Assembly (NCBI RefSeq): GCF_028583545.1
Contig: NZ_CP087106.1
Span: 4,770,501 to 4,834,500 of the forward strand
Source of the DNA: Methylobacterium sp. NMS14P
GTDB taxonomy: Bacteria > Pseudomonadota > Alphaproteobacteria > Rhizobiales > Beijerinckiaceae
Direction: 5' to 3'
DNA length: 64,000 bases
Positions 9,077 to 17,944 of this stretch are shown here, one piece after another; within the stretch, counting starts at the first letter, position 1; the number at the start of each line of letters is the position of its first letter. Under the pieces are notes generated by a model that saw only the letters and a program-made list of their open reading frames with translations, did no database searches and was not told the origin of the DNA. A program made the position numbers and the translations under genes.

Positions 9077-10285
9077 ATGACCGATCCGGCACGGCGGGCC
9101 TTCCTGAAGAGCGCCGCACTCGGTGCCCTGGCGGCGGGAAGCGGCCTGCGGCCCGCCCGCGCCGACGAGACGGCGCACCTGCCCTTCGGCAACGGCGAGC
9201 GGCCGCTCGTCGCCTATCCGGGCAAGCGGCCGCTGCTGCAGACGACCGCCCGGCCGCCCCAGCTGGAGACGCCGTTCGCGGTCTTCGATGAGGGCGCGAT
9301 CACGCCGAACGACGCGTTCTTCGTCCGCTACCACCTCGCCGACATCCCCCTGGAGATCGATCCCGAGGCGTTCCGGCTGAGCGTCGGCGGCCACGTCGAG
9401 CGGCCCGTCGCGCTGTCGCTCGCGGAGCTGAAGGCGCTGCCGGGCCGGACCGAGATCGTCGCGGTCAACCAGTGCTCGGGCAATTCCCGCGGCTTCTTCG
9501 AGCCGCGCATGGCCGGCGGCCAGCTCGCCAACGGCGCCATGGGCTGCGCCCGCTGGACCGGCGTGCCGCTGAAGAGCGTGCTCGACAGGGCCGGCGTGAA
9601 GGCCGGGGCCGTGCAGGTCGCGTTCAACGGCCTCGACCGCCCGGTCCTGCCCGAGACACCGGACTTCGCCAAGGCACTGACCCTCGACCAGGCCGGCGAC
9701 GGGCAGGTGCTGCTCGCCTGGGGCATGAACGGCGCGGATCTGCCCTGGCTCAACGGCTACCCGCTGCGCCTCGTGGTGCCGGGCTATTACGGGACCTACT
9801 GGGTCAAGCACCTCGACACGGTCACGGTGCTGGACAAGCCGTTCGAGGGCTTCTTCATGAAGACCGCCTACCGCATCCCCGACAATCCCTGCGCCTGCAC
9901 CGAGCCCGGTCAGGCGGCCGCCGCCACGGTGCCGATCGGGCGCCTCAACGTCCGGTCGTTCCTGACGAACCTGACCGACGGCGCGCAGGTGAAGGCGGGT
10001 CCGGTCGCCCTGCGCGGCATCGCGTTCGACGGCGGCTCGGGCATCGGAGAGGTCGCGGTCTCGACCGACGACGGCGCCACCTGGACTCAGGCCGCGCTCG
10101 GCCAGGATCTCGGCCCCTACGCGTTCCGGACCTGGTCGCTCGCGACCGCGCTCACGCCCGGCGCCCACGCGATCCGGGTGCGGGCCACCGCCAACGACGG
10201 CAGCACCCAGCCGACGATGTCGCGCTGGAACCCGTCGGGCTACATGCGCAACGGCGTCGAGACCACCCGGGTGCGGGCGGCATGA
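9077..10285 (+). CDS. sorA: Sulfite dehydrogenase molybdenum subunit (SorA type)
   Basis: This 402-residue sulfite oxidase-family protein begins with a twin-arginine signal (RRAFLKSAALGALAAG), so it should be exported folded with its cofactor. The molybdopterin-binding cysteine is in VNQCSGNSRGFF. A C-terminal Mo-co oxidoreductase dimerisation domain follows (about 290-400, ending WNPSGYMRNG). The ATG at 9077 follows GAGCAGAGG. The stop overlaps the next gene as ATGA. With the cytochrome c partner it would oxidise periplasmic sulfite to sulfate, for example sulfite released from sulfonates or methylated sulfur compounds. Confidence 0.9.
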   Translation: MTDPARRAFLKSAALGALAAGSGLRPARADETAHLPFGNGERPLVAYPGKRPLLQTTARPPQLETPFAVFDEGAITPNDAFFVRYHLADIPLEIDPEAFRLSVGGHVERPVALSLAELKALPGRTEIVAVNQCSGNSRGFFEPRMAGGQLANGAMGCARWTGVPLKSVLDRAGVKAGAVQVAFNGLDRPVLPETPDFAKALTLDQAGDGQVLLAWGMNGADLPWLNGYPLRLVVPGYYGTYWVKHLDTVTVLDKPFEGFFMKTAYRIPDNPCACTEPGQAAAATVPIGRLNVRSFLTNLTDGAQVKAGPVALRGIAFDGGSGIGEVAVSTDDGATWTQAALGQDLGPYAFRTWSLATALTPGAHAIRVRATANDGSTQPTMSRWNPSGYMRNGVETTRVRAA

Positions 10286-10626
10286 TGGCGAACCGGAGGA
10301 CAGACGGGATGCGGGCGCTCGCGCTCGGCGCGGTGATCGCGGGCCTGACGGCCGGCGCGGCCTGGGCGGCGCCGCGGACCTACACGCTCCCAGACCCGAC
10401 CGCGCAGCTGCGGCCCCCGGCGGACGCCGGCCTGACCGCGGGCTACGAGGCGGCGCAGGCCAACTGCCAGACCTGCCACTCGGTGGACTACATCGCCACG
10501 CAGCCGCCCGGACGCGGGAAAGCCTTCTGGGACGCCGAGGTGTCCAAGATGATCAAGGCCTACCACGCCCCGATCGAGCAGGCCGATGCCGGCGCGATCG
10601 CCGCCTACTTGGCTGGAACCTACTGA
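10282..10626 (+). CDS. sorB: Monohaem cytochrome c, sulfite dehydrogenase partner (SorB type)
   Basis: This 114-residue exported cytochrome has a signal peptide ending AAWA and a single CQTCH haem-attachment motif. A likely distal Met ligand is in EVSKMIKAY. It starts within the ATGATG overlapping the sorA stop, which indicates tight coupling. Size and order match SorAB-type sulfite:cytochrome c oxidoreductases. It should accept electrons from SorA and pass them to the respiratory chain. Confidence 0.88.
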   Translation: MMANRRTDGMRALALGAVIAGLTAGAAWAAPRTYTLPDPTAQLRPPADAGLTAGYEAAQANCQTCHSVDYIATQPPGRGKAFWDAEVSKMIKAYHAPIEQADAGAIAAYLAGTY

Positions 10627-10655
10627 GGATCGGAGAGACGCCTGATCCCGCCGCG

Positions 10656-10895
10656 TCAGCGCAGCGCGAGCGCCTGGGCCGCGTGCGAGGCGACGGCCTG
10701 CACGGCCGGAAGATCGTAGGCGTAGACGCGTCCGGCCAAAATCGCCAGGGCGAGCGTCCAGAACACCGCACCGCCGACGCGCCGCGCCGTGCGGTCGCCG
10801 ACTGCCGCGGCCGGGCAAGCGCGGGCGACGCCGTCGGCGACGGGCTCGCCGAACGGATCGAAGGCCGGCGACTGGTTCTCGGAGGCGCTGCGCAT
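10656..10895 (-). CDS. Small hypothetical membrane protein
   Basis: If started at the ATG at 10895 this gives 79 residues with one hydrophobic helix (VFWTLALAILAGRVYAYDL) near the C-terminus. The frame continues upstream to a TTG at 10931. No clear ribosome binding site precedes either start. It lies between sorB (convergent) and the adenylate cyclase gene. I do not recognise the family, and a chance ORF is possible. Confidence 0.35.
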   Translation of the reverse strand: MRSASENQSPAFDPFGEPVADGVARACPAAAVGDRTARRVGGAVFWTLALAILAGRVYAYDLPAVQAVASHAAQALALR

Positions 10896-11007
10896 GAAGC
10901 GGAATGTCGCGCTCGGCAGGCCCGTTCGCAATGGACACGTCTTCCGTATTTCGCAACGCGAGGAGATGCTTGTTCTCCTTTCAGTCTCAGCGGCAGACAG
11001 GTTCTTC

Positions 11008-12402
11008 TCAGAGGACCGGTTCGACCGCCGCGAACACGATATCTTCTTCCCGATAGGAGCCGGGTTCGGCGGGTGTGTGGTAGGCCATGCGCTCGCGGCG
11101 CCCCCGCAGGGGCTCGCGGCTGACCTCGCGCCACGCCGCGGCCGGCGCCCCGGCGGCGCGCCGCGCCGCCTCCGAGACCAGGATCGGGACGCCGTGGAGT
11201 TTTGTCGCCTGTTCCAGGCGGGCGGCGACGTTGACGGCGTCGCCCAGCACGGTGAACTCGTAGCGCGCCTCCTCGCCGATGATCCCGCAGAACACCTCGC
11301 CGTAATGGACGCCGACGCCGATGCGCACGGGCCGGGCCGGCCCGGCCCGGTCGGTCCAGCGGGCGATCACCGCGACGAGGTCCTGCGCGAAGGCGAGGGC
11401 GCGGGCGGCGTCGTCGGGCCGGGGCTCGGGCAGGCCGAACACCACCAGGGCGCCGTCGCCGATGAACTTGTCGACCACCCCGCCCCGCAGGCGGGCGAGG
11501 CGCGTCACCCGCCGCCGGAAGGCGGACAGGAACTCGGAGAGCCGGTGCGGATCCAGGCTCTCGGCCAGGGTGGTCGAGCCGCGCATGTCGACGAACACGA
11601 TGGCGGCCTGCTGGCGGCGGCCGGCCTTCAGGCTGCCGTCGTCGTCGGCGAGCCGCAGGACCAGCTCCTGCGGCAGGAACCGCGACAGCCGGTTGCGCCG
11701 GGTCGCCTCCCGCAGGGCCGAGGCGGCGAACAGCACGAACAGGACCGCGAGGGCGCCGACCAGGACCCAGATGGCCAGGGCGATCCGGGACACGATCGCC
11801 TGCCGCCACTCCATCCGGTCGGCCTCGTGCGCCTCCATGCGGCGCACGCGGTCGCGGATCGCGTCCATCATCTGCTTGCCGCGCCCGCCCGCCACGGAGG
11901 CGCGGGCCGCCGCGCCGTCGCCGCCGCGCATGAGGGCGACGCTGGCGCCGAGCTCGTCGAGCTTCTGGCGGATCAGCCCGGCCAGGGCGTCGAGGTCGAC
12001 CTGCTGGTCGGGATCGTCCTGGACGAGGTCGCGCAGCCAGTCGAGCTGGCGGTCGACGTTCAGCCGCCCCTCGGTGAAGGGCAGCAGGAAGGCCTCGTCG
12101 CCGGTGAGCAGGTAGCCGCGCTGCCCCGTCTCGGCGTCCTGCACCGCCGACAGCACCCGGGCGAGGCGCCCGTCCACCGCCACGGTGTGGCGCACGGCGT
12201 CGACGCCGCGCTGCTGGTACGCGAAGGCGCCCAGCGCGATGGCGGTCATCACCAGGATCGTGGCGAACCCCACCGTCATCCACGCCACGGTGCGCGAGCG
12301 CAGGGACCGCTGCACCCGCGCCGCGACGCGGTTCCGGACCGAGGCGACGTCCGCCGCGGCCTCGCTCCGGTCCGATGCGGGCGCGTTGGCTGGAACGGAC
12401 AC
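11008..12402 (-). CDS. CHASE3-domain class III adenylate cyclase
   Basis: This 464-residue membrane protein has TM1 at about 40-62, a periplasmic CHASE3-type helical sensor (about 63-205, with QDAETGQRGYLLTGDE), TM2 at about 210-232 and a cytoplasmic cyclase domain (about 255-430). Metal-binding Asp residues are in VFVDMRGST and FIGDGALVVFG. The Lys of VDKFIGDG and the Asp of VLGDAVNVAARLE fit adenine recognition, and the Asn and Arg of the latter are the transition-state residues. It should therefore make cAMP. The gene begins immediately after the TAXI receptor gene, implying coexpression. Confidence 0.9.
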   Translation of the reverse strand: MSVPANAPASDRSEAAADVASVRNRVAARVQRSLRSRTVAWMTVGFATILVMTAIALGAFAYQQRGVDAVRHTVAVDGRLARVLSAVQDAETGQRGYLLTGDEAFLLPFTEGRLNVDRQLDWLRDLVQDDPDQQVDLDALAGLIRQKLDELGASVALMRGGDGAAARASVAGGRGKQMMDAIRDRVRRMEAHEADRMEWRQAIVSRIALAIWVLVGALAVLFVLFAASALREATRRNRLSRFLPQELVLRLADDDGSLKAGRRQQAAIVFVDMRGSTTLAESLDPHRLSEFLSAFRRRVTRLARLRGGVVDKFIGDGALVVFGLPEPRPDDAARALAFAQDLVAVIARWTDRAGPARPVRIGVGVHYGEVFCGIIGEEARYEFTVLGDAVNVAARLEQATKLHGVPILVSEAARRAAGAPAAAWREVSREPLRGRRERMAYHTPAEPGSYREEDIVFAAVEPVL

Positions 12403-12403
12403 G

Positions 12404-13801
12404 TCAGGCCCCGCCGGCGCCGTGCAGCCGGACGGGCCGCCCGGTCCGCCCGCCGTCCTCGGCCGCCCGCGCCCGGCAATCCGCGATGGTCGCTCGGGCC
12501 GTGTCGATGGCGACGGACGCCGCCGACATGGTGCGGGTGTCCGGCTCCCGCTCCCGGGCGTAGCGGACGACGTCCATGGCCAGCGCGTCGACCTCGGTGT
12601 TGAGCGCCTCGATCGCCGCCGGGTCGCGCAGCGCCCGGGCCTGCCCGGCGATCTCCAGGAGCCGGTCCAGGAGCTCGTCGATGCGCTCGCGGCGCAGGCC
12701 GGCGAGGCGCTGCCGGATCCAGGCCAGCACCGAGACGAGGCCGCCCACCAGCGCGCCGAGCAGGTAGAGCGTGTCGCCGTAGCGCTCGATGAGGCCGTGC
12801 TGGTCGCGCTCGTAATAGTCGATCGCGCCGGGATGGATCGGGATCCGCGCGCTCGTGGCCGCCACGGTCGTGTCGTAGGCCGGGGCCTGGACGTACTCGG
12901 CGGCGTCCGTCGCCTGGGCGGCGGCGGTGCGCTTCTCGAACAGCTGCTGGGTCACGTCGGCCGCCACGACCCGGCTCAGGGAAGCCCGGGCCATCAGCCG
13001 GTACGAGGCGCCCACCGTCTTCACGTCGTCGGCCGGCAGCTTCGGGCGGCCGCCGAACAGGCCGCCCGGGACGGTGACCGCCTGGAGCCGCGGGAAGCGC
13101 TCGATCACGGCGCCGTCATCCTCCACGGCGACGAACGCCACCTTGCCGCCGCGGGCGACGCCCTGCACGGCCGAGACCAGGGCCAGCGCCTTCGGCGCCG
13201 AGGGCGCGATGATGCTGACGAAGGCGTCGATCCGCCTCTCGCGGAAGGCGCCGGCCACCGCCTCCTGGTCGACCGGGACCAGCAGGACCGTCGAGTCCCG
13301 GGCCGGGCCGGCGGCCTCCTCCAGGGTGAGCCCGTAATAGCCCAGGAGATTCCGGAGCAGCCAGAGATCGGCGTCCCGGTGCGCCGCGATGCCGAGCCGC
13401 TTGCCGGCGAGCCTCGGGAAGCTGGTGATCCCGGCCTGCTCCGGCGAGGCGATGATCATCGCCTGGTCGCGCAGGATCGCCAGGGTCAGGCCGTTGGTCG
13501 GCAGCAGCACGTCGGGGCGGACCACCGCGAGGTCGGCGCGCCCGTCCTGCAGGGCGGCGGCGCTCTCGCGCACGTCGTCGAAGGACAGGATCTTCAGCCG
13601 GACATTCTCGTGCGCGGCCTCGAGCGCGTCCGCGTAGGCCTTGATCAGGCCGGGCTCGGTCCCGTCGCGGGGCGCGACCGCGATGGTCAGCACCGTCGCC
13701 TGGAGCAGGACCCAGGCCGCGACCCCGCCCGCGCCCAGGAGGGCGGCCCCGGCCAGGAGCAGGGTCTCCCGGCGCAGGATCCAGGCAGGCAGGGTCGCCA
13801 T
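12404..13801 (-). CDS. Membrane-anchored TAXI-family solute receptor
   Basis: This 465-residue protein has an N-terminal membrane helix (about 14-38) and a TAXI/TRAP-type periplasmic binding domain (about 38-310). A second helix follows (about 312-336, YGDTLYLLGALVGGLVSVLAW), then a charged helical cytoplasmic tail (about 337-465). Classical TAXI proteins are free periplasmic receptors for TRAP permeases, but no TRAP permease gene is near. The stop abuts the start of the CHASE3 adenylate cyclase (1-nt spacer), so a sensory rather than transport role is plausible. The ligand is unknown. Confidence 0.78.
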   Translation of the reverse strand: MATLPAWILRRETLLLAGAALLGAGGVAAWVLLQATVLTIAVAPRDGTEPGLIKAYADALEAAHENVRLKILSFDDVRESAAALQDGRADLAVVRPDVLLPTNGLTLAILRDQAMIIASPEQAGITSFPRLAGKRLGIAAHRDADLWLLRNLLGYYGLTLEEAAGPARDSTVLLVPVDQEAVAGAFRERRIDAFVSIIAPSAPKALALVSAVQGVARGGKVAFVAVEDDGAVIERFPRLQAVTVPGGLFGGRPKLPADDVKTVGASYRLMARASLSRVVAADVTQQLFEKRTAAAQATDAAEYVQAPAYDTTVAATSARIPIHPGAIDYYERDQHGLIERYGDTLYLLGALVGGLVSVLAWIRQRLAGLRRERIDELLDRLLEIAGQARALRDPAAIEALNTEVDALAMDVVRYAREREPDTRTMSAASVAIDTARATIADCRARAAEDGGRTGRPVRLHGAGGA

Positions 13802-13813
13802 CGCCCCGGGTCC

Positions 13814-14749
13814 TCAGAACAGCGAGATCAGCACGATGCCGCCGACCATCAGGGCGGCGCCGATCAGGCGCGGCGGGCCGGCCTTGACCCGCTTCATGCC
13901 GAACCAGCCGAAATGGTCGAGCGCCACCGAGGTCAGCAGGTTGGCGGTGATCAGCAGGCCGTTGAACGCGCCGGCCCCGACCTTGTCGACGAAGAGCAGC
14001 CCGGCGAAGACCGCCACCGCCCCGGTGAGGCCGGCGAGGGGCATCCACCAGCGAACGCCCGCGACGTCGTCGCGGGTCGGCAGCGGCGACGGCCGCAGCA
14101 GGAACATCAGCGCGAACACGAACACGACCGGCACGAACGACACCGTCGCGGCGAGCCAAGGATTCTCCAGGGCCCCGCGGAGCTGCGCGTTCCAGACCAC
14201 GCCGATCGCCATCAGGGCGCCGGCCACGAGGATGAACGGGTAGAGCAGCTTGCCCGACATCCCGTGCCCCTCGCCGTGCCCCTCGCCGCCCTCGCTCTTG
14301 CCCCCTGAGCGCGCGATGAAGGTCACGCCCACCGCCATCAGGAGGCCGCCGAGCCAGGGCATCGGCTTGAAGCCCGCGGCCTGCAGGCCGAACAGGCCGA
14401 GGGCGTCCATCGCCAGGGAGGTGAGGATGTTGGCGGTGAGCGTCAGACCGTTGAACGGCCCGGCGCCGACCTTGTCGATGAAGGCGAGCCCGCCGAACAC
14501 CGCGACCGCGCCGGCCAGGCCCCCCAGCGGCGCGTACCAGGGCATCCTGCTCAAGGAATCGAGGCTCGGCAGCGGCGTCGGCATCGTGAGGAACAGGGTC
14601 GTGAACACGAAGACGATCGGCAGGAACGACACCGTCGCGGCGAGCCACGGATTGACCATGCGGCCGCGCAGCTGCGCGTTCATGGCGTTGCCGAGTGCCT
14701 GCAGCGCGCCCGCCACCAGGATGAAGGGATAGAGGAGGGCAGCCGTCAC
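13814..14749 (-). CDS. DUF606 (YdcZ-like) transporter, internally duplicated
   Basis: This 311-residue protein is two head-to-tail copies of a DUF606 unit. Each begins LLYPFILVAGAL and contains NPWLAATVSF, DKVGAG and FNGL. The units are joined by a Gly/His/Glu-rich linker (about residues 152-163, EGGEGHGEGHG). Single-unit members of the drug/metabolite transporter superfamily usually have about 150 residues and act as dimers, so this looks like a fused dimer. The linker contains a 12-bp tandem repeat. The gene lies 12 bp upstream of the TAXI gene, so it may belong to the same transcript. The substrate is unknown. Confidence 0.82.
   Translation of the reverse strand: MTAALLYPFILVAGALQALGNAMNAQLRGRMVNPWLAATVSFLPIVFVFTTLFLTMPTPLPSLDSLSRMPWYAPLGGLAGAVAVFGGLAFIDKVGAGPFNGLTLTANILTSLAMDALGLFGLQAAGFKPMPWLGGLLMAVGVTFIARSGGKSEGGEGHGEGHGMSGKLLYPFILVAGALMAIGVVWNAQLRGALENPWLAATVSFVPVVFVFALMFLLRPSPLPTRDDVAGVRWWMPLAGLTGAVAVFAGLLFVDKVGAGAFNGLLITANLLTSVALDHFGWFGMKRVKAGPPRLIGAALMVGGIVLISLF
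14263..14286 (-). repeat. 12-bp tandem repeat in the DUF606 linker
   Basis: CGTGCCCCTCGC (plus-strand reading) occurs twice, at 14263-14274 and 14275-14286. It encodes the repeated GEGH of the linker. Confidence 0.85.
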
Positions 14750-14780
14750 GCGCGCGGACCTTCGGGTTTGCGGGGAAGGG

Positions 14781-16049
14781 TCAGACGAGGAGCAGGCCGG
14801 CGAGCGCCAGCGCGAGGGCCGGCGGCATCACCAGCAGGCCGAGCTTGAGGAAGGTCCAGGCGCCGACATCCTGGCCCTCGCGGCGGATGGCGGTGAGCCA
14901 GAGGATCGTCGCGAGCGAGCCCGTCACCGACAGGTTCGGCCCGAGATCGACGCCGATCAGGATCGCGCCCGCCACCTTCTCGGGAACGTGGGCGGTCTGC
15001 ACGGCGGCGCCCGCGATCAGCCCGGCCGGCAGGTTGTTGACGAGGTTGCACAGCACCGCGACCAGGCCGCCCGCCCCCCAGGCGGTGGCCTCCGGGGCGG
15101 CGTGGGCGTAGCCCTTGAGGAGGTCCGCCAGCATGGCGAGCACGCCGGTCTTCTCCAGGGCCTCGACCAGGACGAACAGCCCGGCCACCAGCGGCAGCAC
15201 GCTCCACGACACGTCCTTGGCGACCTCCACGAGGCCGCCGCGCTTGAGCAGCAGCACGACGATCGTGGTGGCGAGGCCCGCCACGAAGGTGGGCAGGCCG
15301 AGGTCGAGGCCGAGCGCCGAGGCGCCGATCAGGACGCCGCCGGTCGCCACGATGCCGATGCCGGCCACGAGGCCGGTGCGGGACAGCGACACGGCCTCGA
15401 CGTCGGTGGCGACCTGCTGCCCGCGCAGGGCCCTGGCCTGGGTCAGCCGCAGCACCGCGTAGGTCGTGGCGATGGCCAGCAGCGAGGGCAGGGCGAACAG
15501 GCCGAGCCAGCGCACCAGCGGCGGCATGTGCTCGGCGAAGACCACGAGGTTGGCCGGGTTCGAGATCGGCAGCACGAAGCTCGCCGCGTTGGCGATGAAG
15601 GCGCAGATGAACAGGTAGGGGAGGGGGTTCTCCACCTTGGCGGCCTTCGTGGCCGCGTAGACGGCGGGCGTCAGCACCACCGCGCAGGCGTCGTTCGACA
15701 GGAACACCGTGACGACGGTGCCGACGAGGTACACGAGGGTGAACAGCCGGGTCGCCGAGCCCCTGGCGGCGCGCACGGCGATCGACGCCAGCCAGTCGAA
15801 CAGGCCCTCCTTCCGGGCCACCTCCGACATCAGCATCATGCCGACGAGGAACAGGTAGACGTCGGTCCCCTTCAGCACGCCGTCCCAGGCGGTGGCGGGG
15901 GCGAGCAGGCCGAGGGCCACCAGGGCGCCGGCGCCGAGCACGGCCCAGATCGCCTCCGGCCACGAGAACGGCCGCAGGATGACGCCGAGGGTCGCGAGGG
16001 CGGCGATCGTCCAGGTCGCGATGTTGGGGGTCAGCGTCAGCGCGCCCAT
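14781..16049 (-). CDS. arsB: ArsB-family ion transporter (arsenite efflux type)
   Basis: This 422-residue integral membrane protein has about 10-12 helices. Features typical of the ArsB/NhaD branch of the ion transporter superfamily are present: FLSNDACAVVLTPAV, PISNPANLVVFAEHMP, LCNLVNNLPAGL and DLGPNLSVTGSLATI. ArsB members export arsenite. No arsR, arsC or arsA is adjacent, so the arsenite assignment is tentative and another anion is possible. It ends 31 bp before the DUF606 gene and may be the head of that transcript. Confidence 0.75.
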   Translation of the reverse strand: MGALTLTPNIATWTIAALATLGVILRPFSWPEAIWAVLGAGALVALGLLAPATAWDGVLKGTDVYLFLVGMMLMSEVARKEGLFDWLASIAVRAARGSATRLFTLVYLVGTVVTVFLSNDACAVVLTPAVYAATKAAKVENPLPYLFICAFIANAASFVLPISNPANLVVFAEHMPPLVRWLGLFALPSLLAIATTYAVLRLTQARALRGQQVATDVEAVSLSRTGLVAGIGIVATGGVLIGASALGLDLGLPTFVAGLATTIVVLLLKRGGLVEVAKDVSWSVLPLVAGLFVLVEALEKTGVLAMLADLLKGYAHAAPEATAWGAGGLVAVLCNLVNNLPAGLIAGAAVQTAHVPEKVAGAILIGVDLGPNLSVTGSLATILWLTAIRREGQDVGAWTFLKLGLLVMPPALALALAGLLLV

Positions 16050-16116
16050 CGGTTGCGGTGGTCCTCTGGTGGGGTGGATCGTGCGGTGCGGTGTGCCGCG
16101 ATTCGGGCGGGACCGG

Positions 16117-17340
16117 CTACCAGTGCCGGCCGTTGCGGTTCGGCCCGAGCTGGTCGCCCCGGAGCCCCTTCTCGGGCCAGGCGGGCAGCCGGCACGCGTC
16201 GCTGCCGGGGCGCTCGTGCGCGGGCGGCGGCACGAAGCTCCGGCCCACGGGCTCGATCACCTCGGTGTCGGTGTGCCCCGTGCCGTCCGTGACCGTGACG
16301 GCGAGCCGGCGCGCGTCCTCTCGCCAGGGGATCCGGGCATGGACGGTGCGGGGGCCGTCCGGCCCCATCGGCTGGGCCGGGCCGCCATCGACGCGCAGGT
16401 GACAGCACCACTCGGCCTGCGGCCGGTCCGAGAGGACCAGGGCGCGCACCGAGACCGTGCCGTCGGCGGCGTCGAGGGGCGCCGTGGCGAGGCGCCGGTC
16501 GGCCGGGCTCGTGATCATCACGAAGGGCAGCGCGCGGTCGAGGGGCTTGAACCGCCAGCTCGTGACCGGACCGTCGATCGCCGCGACCGCGTAGCCGACC
16601 GAGCCGTCCTCGTTCTGGCCGACCGAGCGGGCCGCGGCGTAGAGGGTGCGCCCGTCCGGGGCGAGCTCGTTGTAGTGGGTGTGGCCCATCTCGACGAGGC
16701 GCACGCCGTGATGGCGGATCAGGCCGGCGAGCGCCGCCCGCTCGTCGGGCACGCAGAGGTCGTCCGGGTAGGTGTGGGCGAAGACCGCGCAGGGCAGGCC
16801 CTCCCGTCCGGCCCGGGCCAGCTCCTCGCCGAGCCACGCGAGCTGGCAGGGGCCGAGGCGGAAATCGAGGCCGAAGCCCTTCTGGCCGTAGCCGGGGCTG
16901 ACCATGTCGAGGAACAGGCAGCGCACGCCCGCCCAGGTCTCGGCGAAGTAGTAGTGCGTCACGGAGGCCGGATCGCGCGGGCGCGGCAGGTCGTGGCACC
17001 GCGCCGCGTGGCCGCCGCCGCGCGGGCTGCCCGCCACCGCGGCGAACAGGGCGTCGAAATCCGCCATCGTGCCGTGCTGCCGGTCGTGGTCGCCGGCGAT
17101 CAGGCGCACCGGCAGGTCCGGGTGGCGGTCCAGGGCCTCGCGCAGGACCGCGTACTGCTCCGCCCGCCCGTCCTCGGCGAGGTCGCCGGGGATGTAGACG
17201 AAGTCGACGAGGCCGCGGCCGTGCAGCCCCGCCACCTCGGCGAGCATCGCCCGCAGGTCGGCGGCGTGGGGGTCGGAGGCCCGCTCCAGGTGGAGGTCGC
17301 CGATATGCGCGAAGGCGAACACGCCGTGGCTCGCCGTCAC
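16117..17340 (-). CDS. Calcineurin-like metallophosphoesterase
   Basis: This 407-residue protein carries the dinuclear metal site motifs in order: HIGDLHL (DxH), IPGDLAEDG (GD), AGDHDR (in place of the usual GNHD), AHTYPDD and GHTHYNE. No signal peptide or membrane segment is evident, so it is probably cytoplasmic. A beta-rich C-terminal domain (about 260-400) follows the catalytic part. The Asn-to-Asp change in the GNHD motif is unusual and may alter metal or transition-state chemistry. The substrate is unknown. Confidence 0.82.
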   Translation of the reverse strand: MTASHGVFAFAHIGDLHLERASDPHAADLRAMLAEVAGLHGRGLVDFVYIPGDLAEDGRAEQYAVLREALDRHPDLPVRLIAGDHDRQHGTMADFDALFAAVAGSPRGGGHAARCHDLPRPRDPASVTHYYFAETWAGVRCLFLDMVSPGYGQKGFGLDFRLGPCQLAWLGEELARAGREGLPCAVFAHTYPDDLCVPDERAALAGLIRHHGVRLVEMGHTHYNELAPDGRTLYAAARSVGQNEDGSVGYAVAAIDGPVTSWRFKPLDRALPFVMITSPADRRLATAPLDAADGTVSVRALVLSDRPQAEWCCHLRVDGGPAQPMGPDGPRTVHARIPWREDARRLAVTVTDGTGHTDTEVIEPVGRSFVPPPAHERPGSDACRLPAWPEKGLRGDQLGPNRNGRHW

Positions 17341-17620
17341 GGCGCGCCCGCGCGCGGTCTGTGGTTCCCCTGAGCCATCGTGCCCCCCGGACAGGCCCGT
17401 CCGCCCCGGCCGGGAAATCGGCCGCGGCGGTCGCGACCGGCCCGACGTTTCGGAGACGGCGGGGTTCCGGCCCGGGGGACGGGCGCGCGCCGGCGGGACC
17501 CTACATTTTCGTGAGCGCCGGCCCGATCCGCGGCCGGCCGATTCGAAGTGTCGTGAAAGCAGACACTCGCTGTCGTCTCAGCCGACAGTTTCCGGCGCTG
17601 TCAGCCGGTAAGTCCGCGGC
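17341..17620. other. Intergenic spacer with a small hairpin
   Basis: No gene is supported here. CTGTCG (17570-17575) and CGACAG (17583-17588) form a 6-bp stem, which could end the upstream minus-strand gene, but there is no clear T-tract. The promoter of the phosphoesterase gene should also lie here. Confidence 0.4.
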
Positions 17621-17944
17621 TCAGTGTACGCGCCGGAACAGGTCCGGCAGGTAGCGTTCCAGGGTCTCGTGCCCCTCGAACTTCACGTCCACGGTGGCGG
17701 CGGCGCCCCACGGGCGGTGGAGCCCCACGACCCGGCCGCGGGCATGGCGCCAGATCCCGAGGATCTCGGCGAGGTCGAGCCGGTCGAAGACCACCTCGTC
17801 GCCCGCCGCGATGGCCGGGTCGGCCATGCCGGACCAGGCCTCGGGGACCGGGCGACGGGGCCTTTCCTCGGCCCGGGAAGGCTCATCCCCCGGATCGACG
17901 CCGGCGGAGAAGGTTTCGTTCGCGGAGTGCTCGCGGAAGAGCAT
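17621..17944 (-). CDS. Hypothetical protein, 107 residues
   Basis: The ATG at 17944 gives 107 residues; the frame is open well upstream, but only this ATG begins a typical bacterial protein. The C-terminal two thirds contain an ordered, conserved-looking domain (GDEVVFDRLDLAEILGIWRH and ending YLPDLFRRVH). It has no signal peptide, membrane helix or recognisable motif. It is divergent from the metQ operon across 443 bp. I do not recognise the family. Confidence 0.55.
   Translation of the reverse strand: MLFREHSANETFSAGVDPGDEPSRAEERPRRPVPEAWSGMADPAIAAGDEVVFDRLDLAEILGIWRHARGRVVGLHRPWGAAATVDVKFEGHETLERYLPDLFRRVH

Noticed and set aside
14781..16049. A complete arsenic resistance operon
   Set aside because: Only an ArsB-like transporter is present; arsR, arsC and arsA-like genes are absent around it.
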